33,135 nt of DNA from Acidobacteriaceae bacterium (GTDB taxonomy: Bacteria; Acidobacteriota; Terriglobia; Terriglobales; Acidobacteriaceae), in NCBI GenBank assembly GCA_003169715.1, contig PNAR01000223.1:1-33135 (forward strand), in the 5' to 3' direction. Position numbers and translations under genes: made by a program. Below are positions 8,147 to 16,382 of this stretch, in pieces. The number at the start of each line of letters is the position of its first letter. Position 1 is the stretch's first letter. The notes beneath the pieces are model-generated. The model had not been told where the DNA came from. It saw only the letters and a program-made list of their open reading frames with translations, and did not search any database.

Positions 8147-9079
8147 TCAGCCGAGGCGATGCTTTTCGAGTGCCCATTCCCGAACTTCAGGCAGCAAAGG
8201 CAATAGTCGAATCAAGTGTTGCCACGATAGCGCGCGGAAACGAAAACGAGAGCAAGTATTCTTTGTTGCGACTGTTTGCCGTAGGAGAGCCGGCCAACCT
8301 GGCCAAGCACCAGTGTGACGAAAGTATGGGTTGTTAGCGTCAAATAATAGAACGAAGACCGCTCGACGATGTCGCCCGGCAAGTTGGCGTGCTGCTGCTG
8401 CTGTGCGAATTGCCTGGTAAGCAGTGCTAATCGGGCAGGGGAGAAAGGGTAGGCGTTCGCCAAACAATCCGAATACCTTTTGTGCTGTTTGCCAGTATTT
8501 GGGTCGCACGATGACCCGGTCAGGGCAAAAGCCACCGACGCCCGGATTGCCCTCTCTTTCTCGCGTACAAGAGCAAATGCCAAATCCCGCCTCCGACCAT
8601 TTGCATTCAACAGCCGCAAGGTAGTGACTTGTTTCGGCAACGAAATCCAACTGCGAGGCACGCGGTTGTTCATTTAGATCCGGTGGACTAAGTGTTTGCT
8701 CGAATGTGTAGCGCGTAGCTTCTTTCGCTTGGTGTGGCAGACGCAGCGCCTTCCAGAACCAGCGGAGACTTGGATCGCGGTCCGCGGCACAGCCGAGCAG
8801 CGCCAAAGCCAGCGACTGGCTTGAGCGCGCGGAACGTGCGTGGATGTGGGTGGACCTCGGCGGAAGCAATTGGCGCAAAGCCGCATAACCGTCCGGTAGC
8901 GCAGCGCTGAGTGAACGCGCGGAATAGGCATGTCTCGCACAGCGGAGATTCGAATGCCTCTCGTAGTAGGCCGAATAATGTTTTATCAGCAGTTTTTCAT
9001 ATTTCCGATAGGACGACCGGCATTCGGCGTTGATTAACGCGCTCGTCCAGGAATCGATCAACCTCGTTGGATTTGACAC
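8147..9079 (-). CDS. PD-(D/E)XK nuclease-like protein (PGN_0703-type candidate)
   Basis: 310 residues, GTG start. The N-terminal half is helical and Arg/Ala-rich. The central part carries a restriction-fold core: E126 in YTFEQTL, then SQLDFVAET (D145) and AAVECKW (E158-x-K160). This is the D...ExK arrangement of PD-(D/E)XK nucleases. Cysteines C169, C171 and C185 just after the core might bind metal. It resembles, from memory, the PGN_0703 group of putative restriction endonucleases, but I cannot verify that. It is the last gene of the minus-strand operon that starts at 11772. In that setting it could serve element defence or DNA processing. A hairpin lies 50-80 bp upstream of its start, so it may also be expressed separately. 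Confidence 0.7.
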   Translation of the reverse strand: MSNPTRLIDSWTSALINAECRSSYRKYEKLLIKHYSAYYERHSNLRCARHAYSARSLSAALPDGYAALRQLLPPRSTHIHARSARSSQSLALALLGCAADRDPSLRWFWKALRLPHQAKEATRYTFEQTLSPPDLNEQPRASQLDFVAETSHYLAAVECKWSEAGFGICSCTREREGNPGVGGFCPDRVIVRPKYWQTAQKVFGLFGERLPFLPCPISTAYQAIRTAAAARQLAGRHRRAVFVLLFDANNPYFRHTGAWPGWPALLRQTVATKNTCSRFRFRALSWQHLIRLLPLLPEVREWALEKHRLG

Positions 9080-9124
9080 TCATAGCGCGTATACGCGGCA
9101 CGACTGCGAGCTGGATTCTCCAGA

Positions 9125-9157
9125 ACCCTCTCAAAACGGGGGTGTTTTTTAGAGGGT
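9125..9157 (-). terminator. Intergenic two-part hairpin
   Basis: Between the 9175-10032 and 8147-9079 genes. ACCCTCT pairs with AGAGGGT and the inner AAAAC pairs with GTTTT around a G-rich loop. It starts 17 bp after the upstream stop. It could be a partial terminator or an RNA-processing site that sets the level of the last operon gene. Function is inferred from position. Confidence 0.5.
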
Positions 9158-9174
9158 ATAAGGGGCTCCGCAAA

Positions 9175-10032
9175 TTAATTGGTCTCGGTAGGTGTTCCCG
9201 GAACCTCACGTGCGTCCCGAGGTTCGCGAGATTGATCGGTTAGCGAAGCGGCTCCGTACGTGCGCGGATCAAAGCCAAATTGGATGTACATGTCCATGCT
9301 CTCAAGCGTAATATCGTCAGGCAAATGAAACGTGTCCGGGCGCGTATGCTCCGAGCATTCAGATGCAAACGCCAGGAAATGCAGGTCGGTCATCGTGCTA
9401 TTAAGAGGAAGTTCGTTCTCGATGTATTGCAAGACCGCCCTCTGGAAATGCCGGCGATATTGTCGGTTCTTCTGAAGGATCTTTCTATACCGCCAGCTAC
9501 CACTGACCTTTTCCGGTGCCTCGGTTTTGACCATCATGGTCATCAGCGCTGAGACCAATTGGGCATTGTTTGGCCTGGGGCGCAGCCGTTCATAATGACG
9601 GTAAACGGCGCCAAAGTTCTCGAACAAACATTCAAAGAGGTCCAAGACCGTTGAGTACTCGCAAGGCGGGTAAACCTTTGGAATGTTGGCAAGGGAATTC
9701 AATGCGCAAGCGTACTTGGCCTGGCACCAGAACCATTCGCCGTCCATGTCCCAAAGCTGCTGCAACTGATCTTCCGTGGCATCAAGTCCACGGGAAGCTA
9801 AAAAGCGCAGAAATCCCTCCTTCGAATCTAGCTGTATCTCGGCTGTCGAAATGATCTGGATGATCTGCTTTTCGGGATATGGTCGGAACGGGTCCTGTTC
9901 GTCGGCGACGATAATTCGGCCATCCGCGAGGAACGGGTAGTAAGGCGGCCGTACTACCCGCACCTGCGGAAATGCTATTGCGAGCAAACCGAGGTCGCTG
10001 CCACCGAAGCGATATTGAGCGATAACTGGCAT
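9175..10032 (-). CDS. Hypothetical protein of the helicase operon
   Basis: 285 residues, begins 11 nt after the stop of the upstream ATPase gene, so almost certainly co-transcribed and perhaps translationally coupled. Composition is that of a soluble alpha/beta protein. A Tyr/Pro-rich N-terminal stretch contains DPFRPYPE, the middle is aromatic (MDGEWFWCQAKYACALN), and a basic patch follows (RYRKILQKNRQYRRHFQRA). There is no P-loop or recognisable catalytic motif. I do not recognise the family. Its constant place beside the ATPase suggests a partner in replication or mobilisation of the element, which is inference. Confidence 0.65.
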   Translation of the reverse strand: MPVIAQYRFGGSDLGLLAIAFPQVRVVRPPYYPFLADGRIIVADEQDPFRPYPEKQIIQIISTAEIQLDSKEGFLRFLASRGLDATEDQLQQLWDMDGEWFWCQAKYACALNSLANIPKVYPPCEYSTVLDLFECLFENFGAVYRHYERLRPRPNNAQLVSALMTMMVKTEAPEKVSGSWRYRKILQKNRQYRRHFQRAVLQYIENELPLNSTMTDLHFLAFASECSEHTRPDTFHLPDDITLESMDMYIQFGFDPRTYGAASLTDQSREPRDAREVPGTPTETN

Positions 10033-10043
10033 AGCAATGAATG

Positions 10044-11498
10044 TTAGGCTTGGGTATCGTCTTCCTTCGCAAAGCCCAGGTATTCTCGCAAACTCGACGC
10101 GGAGCCGTTGCTCGGCGCATCATTATCGAGCAGTCGACCGAGTTTGTAGCCCTTGAACAAGTGCACCAAAATCCAGTCAGAGGTGCGCGCCCAATCACGA
10201 AAGAAGTGCCGGTGCTCGATCGTTTGAAGACTGCCTTGAGCGATCCATTCCCGCAGCACCGCATGGACACACCCGAGATAGTACGGCTGGCGTGCCCGAA
10301 CATGCGCGATCAAATCACCCTCGCCATACGATCCGAAATTGTATCCGGCCCGCTGCTTTCGTAAATTGATTGTGACAGTTCGATTCCAGAGATCCTGCGT
10401 CGTTTCGAAGCCATTGCTGGTTGCAAGAACGATGAAACGGGAAGGATCGACATCGACCGCGCTGCGATGGGGAGTCCGGGCGAGGAACGACTCATCTGCG
10501 GTCAGAAAACACTCGATATGCGTCGAGTTCAGGCGACCCCTGAGATTATCAAGGACCAAGAACGGATGGCCCTCGAATAATCGCGCGTTGCAATCCTCGT
10601 CGAACCCACCAACTCCACCATCACGCTGGGCGACAGGCTTCGGATTTTCGCCATGGATGGCCGTCACCAACCTCGTCAAGTATCCCTTTCCAGTCCCACT
10701 TTGATCAGCAGCAACGAGAAACATCGGAACCCGATTTTCACCAACTAGCTTGCCGAAGACTAAGGCAGGGGTCAGAATCATAGCAACCGCGCGCGCAAGA
10801 TCGCTCGGGGTAGCACACTTGAACTCGCGGAGCAGCCACAGAAGCTTTTCTTTGGCTTCAACGGGTGGCACATCAATCGGATCTTTGCCTTTCGTGACGA
10901 ACAGGCCTCCGAATACGGGATGGTAACCCCGTCCAAGGAGAGCGGCGTTCCGATTGCCTGTCGCGATCAACACTGGAGAGTTCACCAGCGAGCAGATTGG
11001 AGGCAAGTACCGTTTCGCCTCAAGCGTCTCGAGGAGTCTCTCGGCGGCACTCTTTGAGCAGCGGCTCGGACGAATGATATGCCGGCCCTTATTGTCCACC
11101 CCGTGTTTTACGATCTTTCCTATCATCTCCACTCGGCTGCAGAATGCCGCCGGGGAGACGACCTTGAGATCGTATTCCTCGCGCCGCTTTAGGCACAGCT
11201 CGACGACGAGACCGCCGTAAACGAACATAGTAAGCAGCTTTGCAAGAGCCCGAAAAATTCGGTAGGCCGCTTTGTGAACAGGAAAAGAATCCGAAGGCAC
11301 GAAGTAATATTTTTCGTTTTCGTGCTCAACCGGTAGAGCTGACGCTGCACCTGCAACTATCGGCGGTGAGTGGACGGACTCGTCGTCGGGTTTAGCAGCG
11401 TCGATTGGACGGCTTTGCGGAGAAGCGGCTCTTTCTGAGCCAGAGTTTTGGCCGTTCTCGTCAGCGCCGTCAGAGGGAGAGGAGATTATGGATGACAT
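10044..11498 (-). CDS. P-loop ATPase of primase/helicase type (element replication)
   Basis: 484 residues. About 55 N-terminal residues look disordered. A helical region (70-250) is followed by an ATPase core: Walker A AADQSGTGKGYL (K271), Walker B PFLVLDN (about 312-318), sensor-like FIVLATSNG (355-363) and a possible arginine finger in RTVTINLR. Motif order and spacing fit the SF3/AAA-type helicase domains of phage and plasmid primase-helicases. No primase catalytic motif is evident in the N-terminal half, so it may work with a host primase. A strong Shine-Dalgarno, AAGGAGG, overlaps the end of the upstream HTH gene 9 nt before the ATG, so the two genes are coupled. It is likely the replication or maintenance protein of the integrated element. 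Confidence 0.8.
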   Translation of the reverse strand: MSSIISSPSDGADENGQNSGSERAASPQSRPIDAAKPDDESVHSPPIVAGAASALPVEHENEKYYFVPSDSFPVHKAAYRIFRALAKLLTMFVYGGLVVELCLKRREEYDLKVVSPAAFCSRVEMIGKIVKHGVDNKGRHIIRPSRCSKSAAERLLETLEAKRYLPPICSLVNSPVLIATGNRNAALLGRGYHPVFGGLFVTKGKDPIDVPPVEAKEKLLWLLREFKCATPSDLARAVAMILTPALVFGKLVGENRVPMFLVAADQSGTGKGYLTRLVTAIHGENPKPVAQRDGGVGGFDEDCNARLFEGHPFLVLDNLRGRLNSTHIECFLTADESFLARTPHRSAVDVDPSRFIVLATSNGFETTQDLWNRTVTINLRKQRAGYNFGSYGEGDLIAHVRARQPYYLGCVHAVLREWIAQGSLQTIEHRHFFRDWARTSDWILVHLFKGYKLGRLLDNDAPSNGSASSLREYLGFAKEDDTQA

Positions 11499-11502
11499 GA
11501 TC

Positions 11503-11772
11503 TTATGCCTCCTTTCTTGAGAGCGACGCCAGGTATTCGCGCACCGAGTCGGTTGACACGAGTCGAATGCCTCGTATGTTTCCTCGACGACAGAGACTGA
11601 CCGACTTGATCAACCGAAGTTGAAGCAGTTCGTAGAGTTTCGACCGCTTGATGCCGAAACGGCGGGTAATGTCTGGAATGCGCTCCCATTCCGGTGACGG
11701 GTTGATGGCTTGAGGGTTCCGCGGGATCTCTTGAACAGGTCCCGCCCAACTGGATATATGCTTTAATTGCAT
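11503..11772 (-). CDS. AlpA/excisionase-like HTH DNA-binding protein
   Basis: 89 residues, first gene of the minus-strand operon. A winged-helix stretch runs from WERIPDITRRFGIKRSKLYE to LIKSVSLCRRGNIRGIRLV and then DSVREYLASL. This is the usual layout of MerR-like excisionase and AlpA proteins: HTH, basic wing, short C-terminal helix. Such proteins bind attachment-site or promoter DNA and control integrase directionality or element genes. The stop codon overlaps the ribosome-binding site of the ATPase gene 4 nt further on. The promoter must lie in the 129-bp gap shared with the divergent PadR-like gene. Family assignment is confident at fold level. Confidence 0.8.
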   Translation of the reverse strand: MQLKHISSWAGPVQEIPRNPQAINPSPEWERIPDITRRFGIKRSKLYELLQLRLIKSVSLCRRGNIRGIRLVSTDSVREYLASLSRKEA

Positions 11773-11845
11773 TCCGCTCTTACGGTAAAACTGCTTATAT
11801 CAACTGGAGAGTTGCAATACAAACAGGCGGAACCATTTGCGCATT

Positions 11846-11865
11846 GGATAAATATTTGATTATCC
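11846..11865. promoter_or_regulatory. Operator-like palindrome between divergent genes
   Basis: GGATAA and TTATCC face each other across an 8-bp A/T-rich spacer, in the 129-bp gap between the HTH gene (minus) and the PadR-like gene (plus). The palindrome ends 36 bp before the PadR-like start codon. It is a reasonable binding site for either regulator. Confidence 0.5.
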
Positions 11866-11901
11866 GGTAGGATATCAACCGCTTTGACTACCTAGGAAGC
11901 C

Positions 11902-12333
11902 GTGCAGCGAAAATCACGAAAACTAAAGCCTATCAAGCTATTACGTGGATTACTTGATTTGCTAGTATTGCAGGCGTTGGGAAACCGTCGGTTGCGCACA
12001 CGCGCGATCGCACGACGCATTCACGAAATTACGAACGAGACTTTTCTTGTGGAAACGGCTTCGTTGGTCCCATCGTTAAAAAGGCTGAAAGACGAGAAGT
12101 GCATATATCGGGACGAAGTGACTAAGGATAAGGTTGTCTACCATTTTCTAACGGTGAAAGGACGCCAGCGGCTCAAGGCGGAGCGCAGGCGGTGGGATCG
12201 AATCCGTGACGGCGTGGAAGCCGCTACGAATACGCCCCTAGGAATGGAGGGTGACTCTGACTTTTATCGCCGGGTGCCTACTGTCCTGCATCGACGCATG
12301 GCGTACAGAGATATTGACTTTCCAGCAGATTGA
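11902..12333 (+). CDS. PadR-family transcriptional regulator
   Basis: 143 residues, GTG start with AGGAAG 5 nt upstream. The N-terminal winged-helix matches the PadR pattern: LRGLLDLLVLQALGNRRLRT, then IARRIHEI, a recognition region ending in PSLKRLKDEKCI, and a wing with KVVYHFLTVKGRQRLKAERR. PadR proteins are usually repressors of neighbouring membrane or stress genes. Here it is divergent from the helicase operon with a palindrome between them, so it may repress that operon and itself. The C-terminal 30 residues are unlike typical family ends. Assignment to PadR is good; the ligand is unknown. Confidence 0.8.
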   Translation: MQRKSRKLKPIKLLRGLLDLLVLQALGNRRLRTRAIARRIHEITNETFLVETASLVPSLKRLKDEKCIYRDEVTKDKVVYHFLTVKGRQRLKAERRRWDRIRDGVEAATNTPLGMEGDSDFYRRVPTVLHRRMAYRDIDFPAD

Positions 12334-12361
12334 CCAGTTTTATCGGCCGGCAACATGCGCT

Positions 12362-12697
12362 TCACAAATGCTGGGCTGTGGACGACGATAAAATCGCCCG
12401 CGAATGCTGGATATTTGACCGCTCGACGAATTTGGCGTCCAAGTCGTAGATCGCGATCTTGATCGCCGGAACATGGGAGTTTTTTGCGAAAGCTGGGCGG
12501 AAGGCACCCGTTAGACTGGGTGGCAGCAAACGCCTTCACATTTGACACGGCGGCGCCGTCTCGGCCGGCACTTTCCGAGTGAATTTCTTCACAGGGCCGC
12601 AACCTTCGGCATCGCTACGCCAGGGCTCGAACCCCATCAAGCTCGGGTGCTCCGCCTGTAGATACCGTTGCTCGCGGGTGCGGTGCCCGGCTCTTCT
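12362..12697 (-). pseudogene. Decayed reading frame interrupted by one TGA
   Basis: The 12334-12889 interval has no intact gene. One minus-strand frame is open from 12697 to 12362 apart from a single TGA at 12536-12538. Both halves read like protein: QAEHPSLMGFEPWRSDAEG before the stop, and VPAIKIAIYDLDAKFVERSN after it. No good start codon remains. I cannot name the family. The rest of the interval (12700-12889) holds only the upstream region of the next gene, with AGGAG 8 nt before its ATG. Confidence 0.4.
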
Positions 12698-12889
12698 CTA
12701 GCCGCCCAAGAGGTAGAGTGGCCGAGCGCGGTTTGGAGCCTTGGATGAAGAAACCGGAGATTTCCCCAAAATCATAGATTTTTGACAACTTCGCCCAGCC
12801 GTTGCCGTAGTTATTGATAAAGACGCTTCATACGAAGCAGAGCCAGACTCAATTCCGTAAAAGCCGTTTAAAGCAATAGGAGCATATCC

Positions 12890-13624
12890 ATGAAACGATC
12901 CCTGATAGCGCTGCTTGTCGTTGTCTTTTCTCTCAGCTCAACCGTTCACGCGCAGAAGCCGCAACCAACACCCTGTGCGCATGACATTAATGATTGCCCA
13001 AATGAAGGATGCGGTGGACAGCACGATTCAGAACTGAATAAACAGAAAAATATTCGATCCGACGATCAAGATCCCGTTCTGCAAAGCATTGCGTGGATGA
13101 AAGCTCTGCCCGATCCAACTCATTTCACCGCAGACAATAGAAATCGTGACGAGCTGGGACAAATAGGCGAAGGCAAGAAAATCACCGTGGTCGCCTGGGC
13201 GCTTGTCGCCAGAAAAGGAGGCAAGGAAACGTGCAATTGCAAACTAAGCGCCCCAAAGGACACCGATAATCACATAGTGTTGGTTGATCCCGCAGGGGAG
13301 GACCCCACTCTCGTCGCAGATGAAGACAATTCCGAGACGGCAGAATTTACGCCGCGCGTACGACTGGATCACCCGAACTTCACGAGAGACAACTTAGAAC
13401 CCTTGATTGATCCCGATTGGAAGGTTCACAAAAAGTCCGAAGGAAAACTGCTGGTGCGCGTAACCGGTCTGTTGCTGTTCGACTCAGAACATTTCCTGAA
13501 GAACCATCTACATCGACACAACAATTGGGAGATACATCCAGTTCTAAAGATGGAATATTGCCCATCGGGGGAGACCTGCCGAGCTGACAGCGACGCCAAC
13601 TGGAAGAATTTAGAAAACGAGTAA
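12890..13624 (+). CDS. Secreted protein, unknown function
   Basis: 244 residues with a clear Sec signal peptide (MKRSLIALLVVVFSLSSTVHA, cleavage likely before QKPQP; the signal is 21 residues). The mature part is hydrophilic, with a Cys-containing N-terminus (CAHDINDCPNEGC), a beta-rich centre beginning ITVVAWALVA, and a C-terminal motif NNWEIHPVLKMEYCP. The pairing of WALVARKGG, NHIVLVDP and WEIHPV recalls a group of small periplasmic proteins with a single OB- or beta-sandwich-like domain, seen in many soil bacteria, but I cannot name it. The start has AGGAG at good spacing. It is followed by the DUF2235 gene after about 280 bp. Confidence 0.75.
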   Translation: MKRSLIALLVVVFSLSSTVHAQKPQPTPCAHDINDCPNEGCGGQHDSELNKQKNIRSDDQDPVLQSIAWMKALPDPTHFTADNRNRDELGQIGEGKKITVVAWALVARKGGKETCNCKLSAPKDTDNHIVLVDPAGEDPTLVADEDNSETAEFTPRVRLDHPNFTRDNLEPLIDPDWKVHKKSEGKLLVRVTGLLLFDSEHFLKNHLHRHNNWEIHPVLKMEYCPSGETCRADSDANWKNLENE

Positions 13625-13660
13625 AGTTGGGGCGTGACGAACTCGGCAAAAAATTGCCAG

Positions 13661-13876
13661 ATGGCACCGTTAGGCCCACGCATCGAAACGGTCTATGACC
13701 CGTTCTTTGGGCGCAGAAATGCTCACATCCCCTGAAAACCACTGAGCCAAACCGACTGGGGTGATTTGTCTTTAAAAAAGCGTCTTGACGAAAGGCGTCC
13801 AATCGACGCACGATATCTTGTCTGTTCCCCAATGCCAAAGACGCGAATTTTGGTTGTTTGGATTGCGCCATCGTGA
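13661..13876 (+). pseudogene. Short frame with one in-frame TGA
   Basis: Between the secreted protein and the DUF2235 gene. From an ATG at 13661 the frame reads on to a TGA at 13874-13876, broken only by a TGA at 13733-13735 (codon 25). The parts look like protein (GPRIETVYDPFFGRR before the stop; KKRLDERRPIDARYLV after it). It may be the trace of a lost small gene, or chance. Confidence 0.25.
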
Positions 13877-13903
13877 TGGCTCTAACCCTGTCGGCCTGAC
13901 CAG

Positions 13904-15016
13904 ATGTCAAAGAATATCGTTCTCTGCTGTGACGGAACGAACAATCAGTTCGCCGGCTATCACACCAACGTTATCCGGACGTACAAGGTGGCACGCCGCC
14001 ATCCCGGACAGGTCACTTACTACCACCCGGGAGTCGGCACCATGCCGGAACCGTGGAACACGACAAATTTCGCCAAGCGCATGGACATGTTGAAAGGCCT
14101 GGTCTACGGCAATGGTTTTCTCGACAACATTTCCGACGCCTACCGGTTTCTTGTCGCAAACTACGAACCGGGCGACCAGGTCTTTCTCTTCGGCTTCAGC
14201 CGTGGCGCATATACTGCCCGCGCAGTCGCGGCAGTGCTTCACTCTATCGGACTTCTGCATCTAGCCACAGATGGCCTGTTGCCTTATGCACTCCGGTACT
14301 GGCGGAAGGATTATGGTGCGCAAAACCTAGGAAGAGCGGTCTGCGCCGAATTCAAGGCGACCCTCGCGCAACCGTGTCCGGTTCACTTTATCGGTGTATG
14401 GGACACGGTGAGTTCCGTGGGTTATTTTAATAATTTCCGCACTTTCCCACACACGGCGGAAAATCCCGAGGTAACACACGTGCGCCACGCCGTCTCGATC
14501 GACGAGCGCCGCTCATCTTTCCGACAAAATCTGATGTTGCCGATGCCTCCGAATCAGGATGTCAAAAATGTTTATTTCGCGGGCGTGCATTCGGATGTTG
14601 GTGGTGGTTATCCGCCGGAAGAGTCTGGCTTAGCGAAAATCCCGTTCGAGTGGATGATGCGGGAGGCGAGCACTTGTGGCCTGGACATCGACCCCGTCGC
14701 CTTCAGTCGAGAGCTTACCGGCACTGGAGCCTCGCCTAATCCTTCTGCGCCCCTCCATAAGTCACTTCACGGTTTCTGGTGGCTTGGGGAGTGCCTTCCG
14801 ATGAGGCGTTACTCTTTTGCGGATCACAAGAAGCATTTGCATTGGTTCATCGGTGCATTCAACCAGCCGCGCTATCCGGAGCGCACGGCTAAGGAATCTT
14901 ATGTCTTTCTTCATCAATCCGTTCTCGACCGCAGAAACCAATGCCCTGATTACCGTCCAAGAAACCTTCCAGCCGACGAGCAGAGCATCCGGGCAATGTT
15001 CAAAATCGAGAACTAA
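13904..15016 (+). CDS. DUF2235 alpha/beta hydrolase (Tle1-like phospholipase candidate)
   Basis: 370 residues filled by one DUF2235 domain. It opens with NIVLCCDGTNNQ, the usual first strand of the family. The nucleophile elbow is FGFSRGAYTAR (S99), an Asp candidate is D167 in IGVWDTVSSVG, and a His/Asp pair is in FAGVHSDVGGGYP (H229, D231). In type VI secretion the same domain forms Tle1 phospholipase effectors. No VgrG, PAAR or other secretion gene is visible here and there is no signal peptide. Lipase activity is therefore likely but export is unproven. It is followed after 38 bp by a membrane protein gene. The C-terminal tail RAMFKIEN recurs in a remnant at 20124-20198. Family call is secure. 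Confidence 0.92.
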   Translation: MSKNIVLCCDGTNNQFAGYHTNVIRTYKVARRHPGQVTYYHPGVGTMPEPWNTTNFAKRMDMLKGLVYGNGFLDNISDAYRFLVANYEPGDQVFLFGFSRGAYTARAVAAVLHSIGLLHLATDGLLPYALRYWRKDYGAQNLGRAVCAEFKATLAQPCPVHFIGVWDTVSSVGYFNNFRTFPHTAENPEVTHVRHAVSIDERRSSFRQNLMLPMPPNQDVKNVYFAGVHSDVGGGYPPEESGLAKIPFEWMMREASTCGLDIDPVAFSRELTGTGASPNPSAPLHKSLHGFWWLGECLPMRRYSFADHKKHLHWFIGAFNQPRYPERTAKESYVFLHQSVLDRRNQCPDYRPRNLPADEQSIRAMFKIEN

Positions 15017-15054
15017 AGGAGGCATTAGCTAACCGCGAGCCAAACAAAAAGTTT

Positions 15055-16338
15055 ATGAATATCACCGCCGCGCGAATTGTTTTCTTCGGTTGTGTATTAT
15101 TTCTTGTCGTCTGTGGTGTGATTTACTTTGGCGAGAGTGATTTATATTCGACCACCGGTCCGCCAAATCGTGTCAAAAGTAACGGGACCGGACAGTTTGT
15201 CTCCGATATCCGACTTGGCTGGTGTAACAACGAGGGAAAAAAAATTGCAGGCAATCCATTCACAGATGCGTGGACTTTGACCGTTTTTTTACAGAATTTT
15301 GACGGTTGGCTCCTGGACGAAGGTCAAACCGAACCGCGGCTCCTGCCTCGAGATCTCACTCAAGAAGAGCTGAAAAATTATCTAGCGCTTGTTCAGCAAA
15401 AAAAGGCCGCGGCACTCCCCCAAGAGGGGGAGATGACCCTTCAGTCCCTCCAAATCAAGCTGAACCACTGGTTTATTCAAGAACGCTCCAATTTGCGATT
15501 GATGATCGCTGGCAATGTATTCGAAACCCTACCACCATTTGATGCTACGTCGCCGCCGACGCACGGCTCGGGAGAATTTGCCGGAGAAACATATAATCGA
15601 GTGGTGTTCCTTTTAGCAGCACCAAAGGATCCGAAGGAGCTGGAAAAGTGGCGTGCGATAATTCGAGCGGCTGGTGTGACATGCGGAGCTCAGATTTCGG
15701 TGGCGCGGCCAATTACAGGTGCTGCCGACGCTTTGCGTATGCCGACGCTTGTCAACGCAGATGCTATTTACAGTCTCGGCGCATCGCCAGTTTATCGGTC
15801 ATTGCCTCTGGTTCCACGAATTCGGCAGGTCGCCGCGGCATTTGCGGTTATTTTCACAATCACCCTTGTGTGGGCGACTGCTCGGGGAACATCTGTCTTA
15901 AGAAACGCGGCACCGCAAAATCTGGCAGCCAATCAGCAGGCATCATGGAGCATTTCGCGAGTAGTCCTTGCTTGGTGGTTGTCAATTTGCGTTCTTTCCT
16001 TTGGGTATTTATGGGCATTTATGGGAGAACATAGAAACATTCTCAGCGGGAGTGCACCCATTCTATTAGGAATTCAGGGTACAACCTTGGCACTTACCAC
16101 CAAATTCGGCCGTGACCCGAATCCGCCAGCGTCTAGAGGTTTCTTCCAGGACCTTATTTCTGAAAGCGGTGAGCCTGAAGTTTCTCGGCTACAAATGTTG
16201 GTGTGGAATGGAATCCTCGGCGTAATTTTTCTTTGGCAGTCGATATTTCAATGGTCAATGCCTGAGTTCGACGCAACACTAATGACTCTCCTCGGAATAA
16301 GCTCTGCCGCTTACGTCGGCTTCAAGCTCTCAAAGTAG
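15055..16338 (+). CDS. Membrane protein partnered with the DUF2235 hydrolase
   Basis: 427 residues. An N-terminal helix (RIVFFGCVLFLVVCGVIYFG) is followed by a roughly 220-residue soluble domain. Then come three or four further helices around 260-285, 305-345 and 375-420, ending in LLGISSAAYVGFKLSK. The soluble domain should face the periplasm if the first helix is an anchor. The gene starts 38 bp after the DUF2235 stop and is followed after 44 bp by a hydrolase lipoprotein gene, so an operon is likely. The C-terminal motif is repeated in a gene remnant at 20937-21023, which argues that this gene pair travels together. No family name comes to mind. A role as immunity or anchor for the hydrolase is speculative. 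Confidence 0.75.
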   Translation: MNITAARIVFFGCVLFLVVCGVIYFGESDLYSTTGPPNRVKSNGTGQFVSDIRLGWCNNEGKKIAGNPFTDAWTLTVFLQNFDGWLLDEGQTEPRLLPRDLTQEELKNYLALVQQKKAAALPQEGEMTLQSLQIKLNHWFIQERSNLRLMIAGNVFETLPPFDATSPPTHGSGEFAGETYNRVVFLLAAPKDPKELEKWRAIIRAAGVTCGAQISVARPITGAADALRMPTLVNADAIYSLGASPVYRSLPLVPRIRQVAAAFAVIFTITLVWATARGTSVLRNAAPQNLAANQQASWSISRVVLAWWLSICVLSFGYLWAFMGEHRNILSGSAPILLGIQGTTLALTTKFGRDPNPPASRGFFQDLISESGEPEVSRLQMLVWNGILGVIFLWQSIFQWSMPEFDATLMTLLGISSAAYVGFKLSK

Positions 16339-16382
16339 CGACGCCCGCCCGTTGCCAAGTTAAAGCTCTGAAGGGAATTTGT

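Noticed and set aside
12590-12750. tRNA-like sequence pieces (a GGGCTCGAACCCC-like stretch and GAGTGGCCGAGCG)
   Set aside because: They do not pair into a cloverleaf, lie too far apart and lack acceptor stems. The first falls inside a minus-strand coding remnant.
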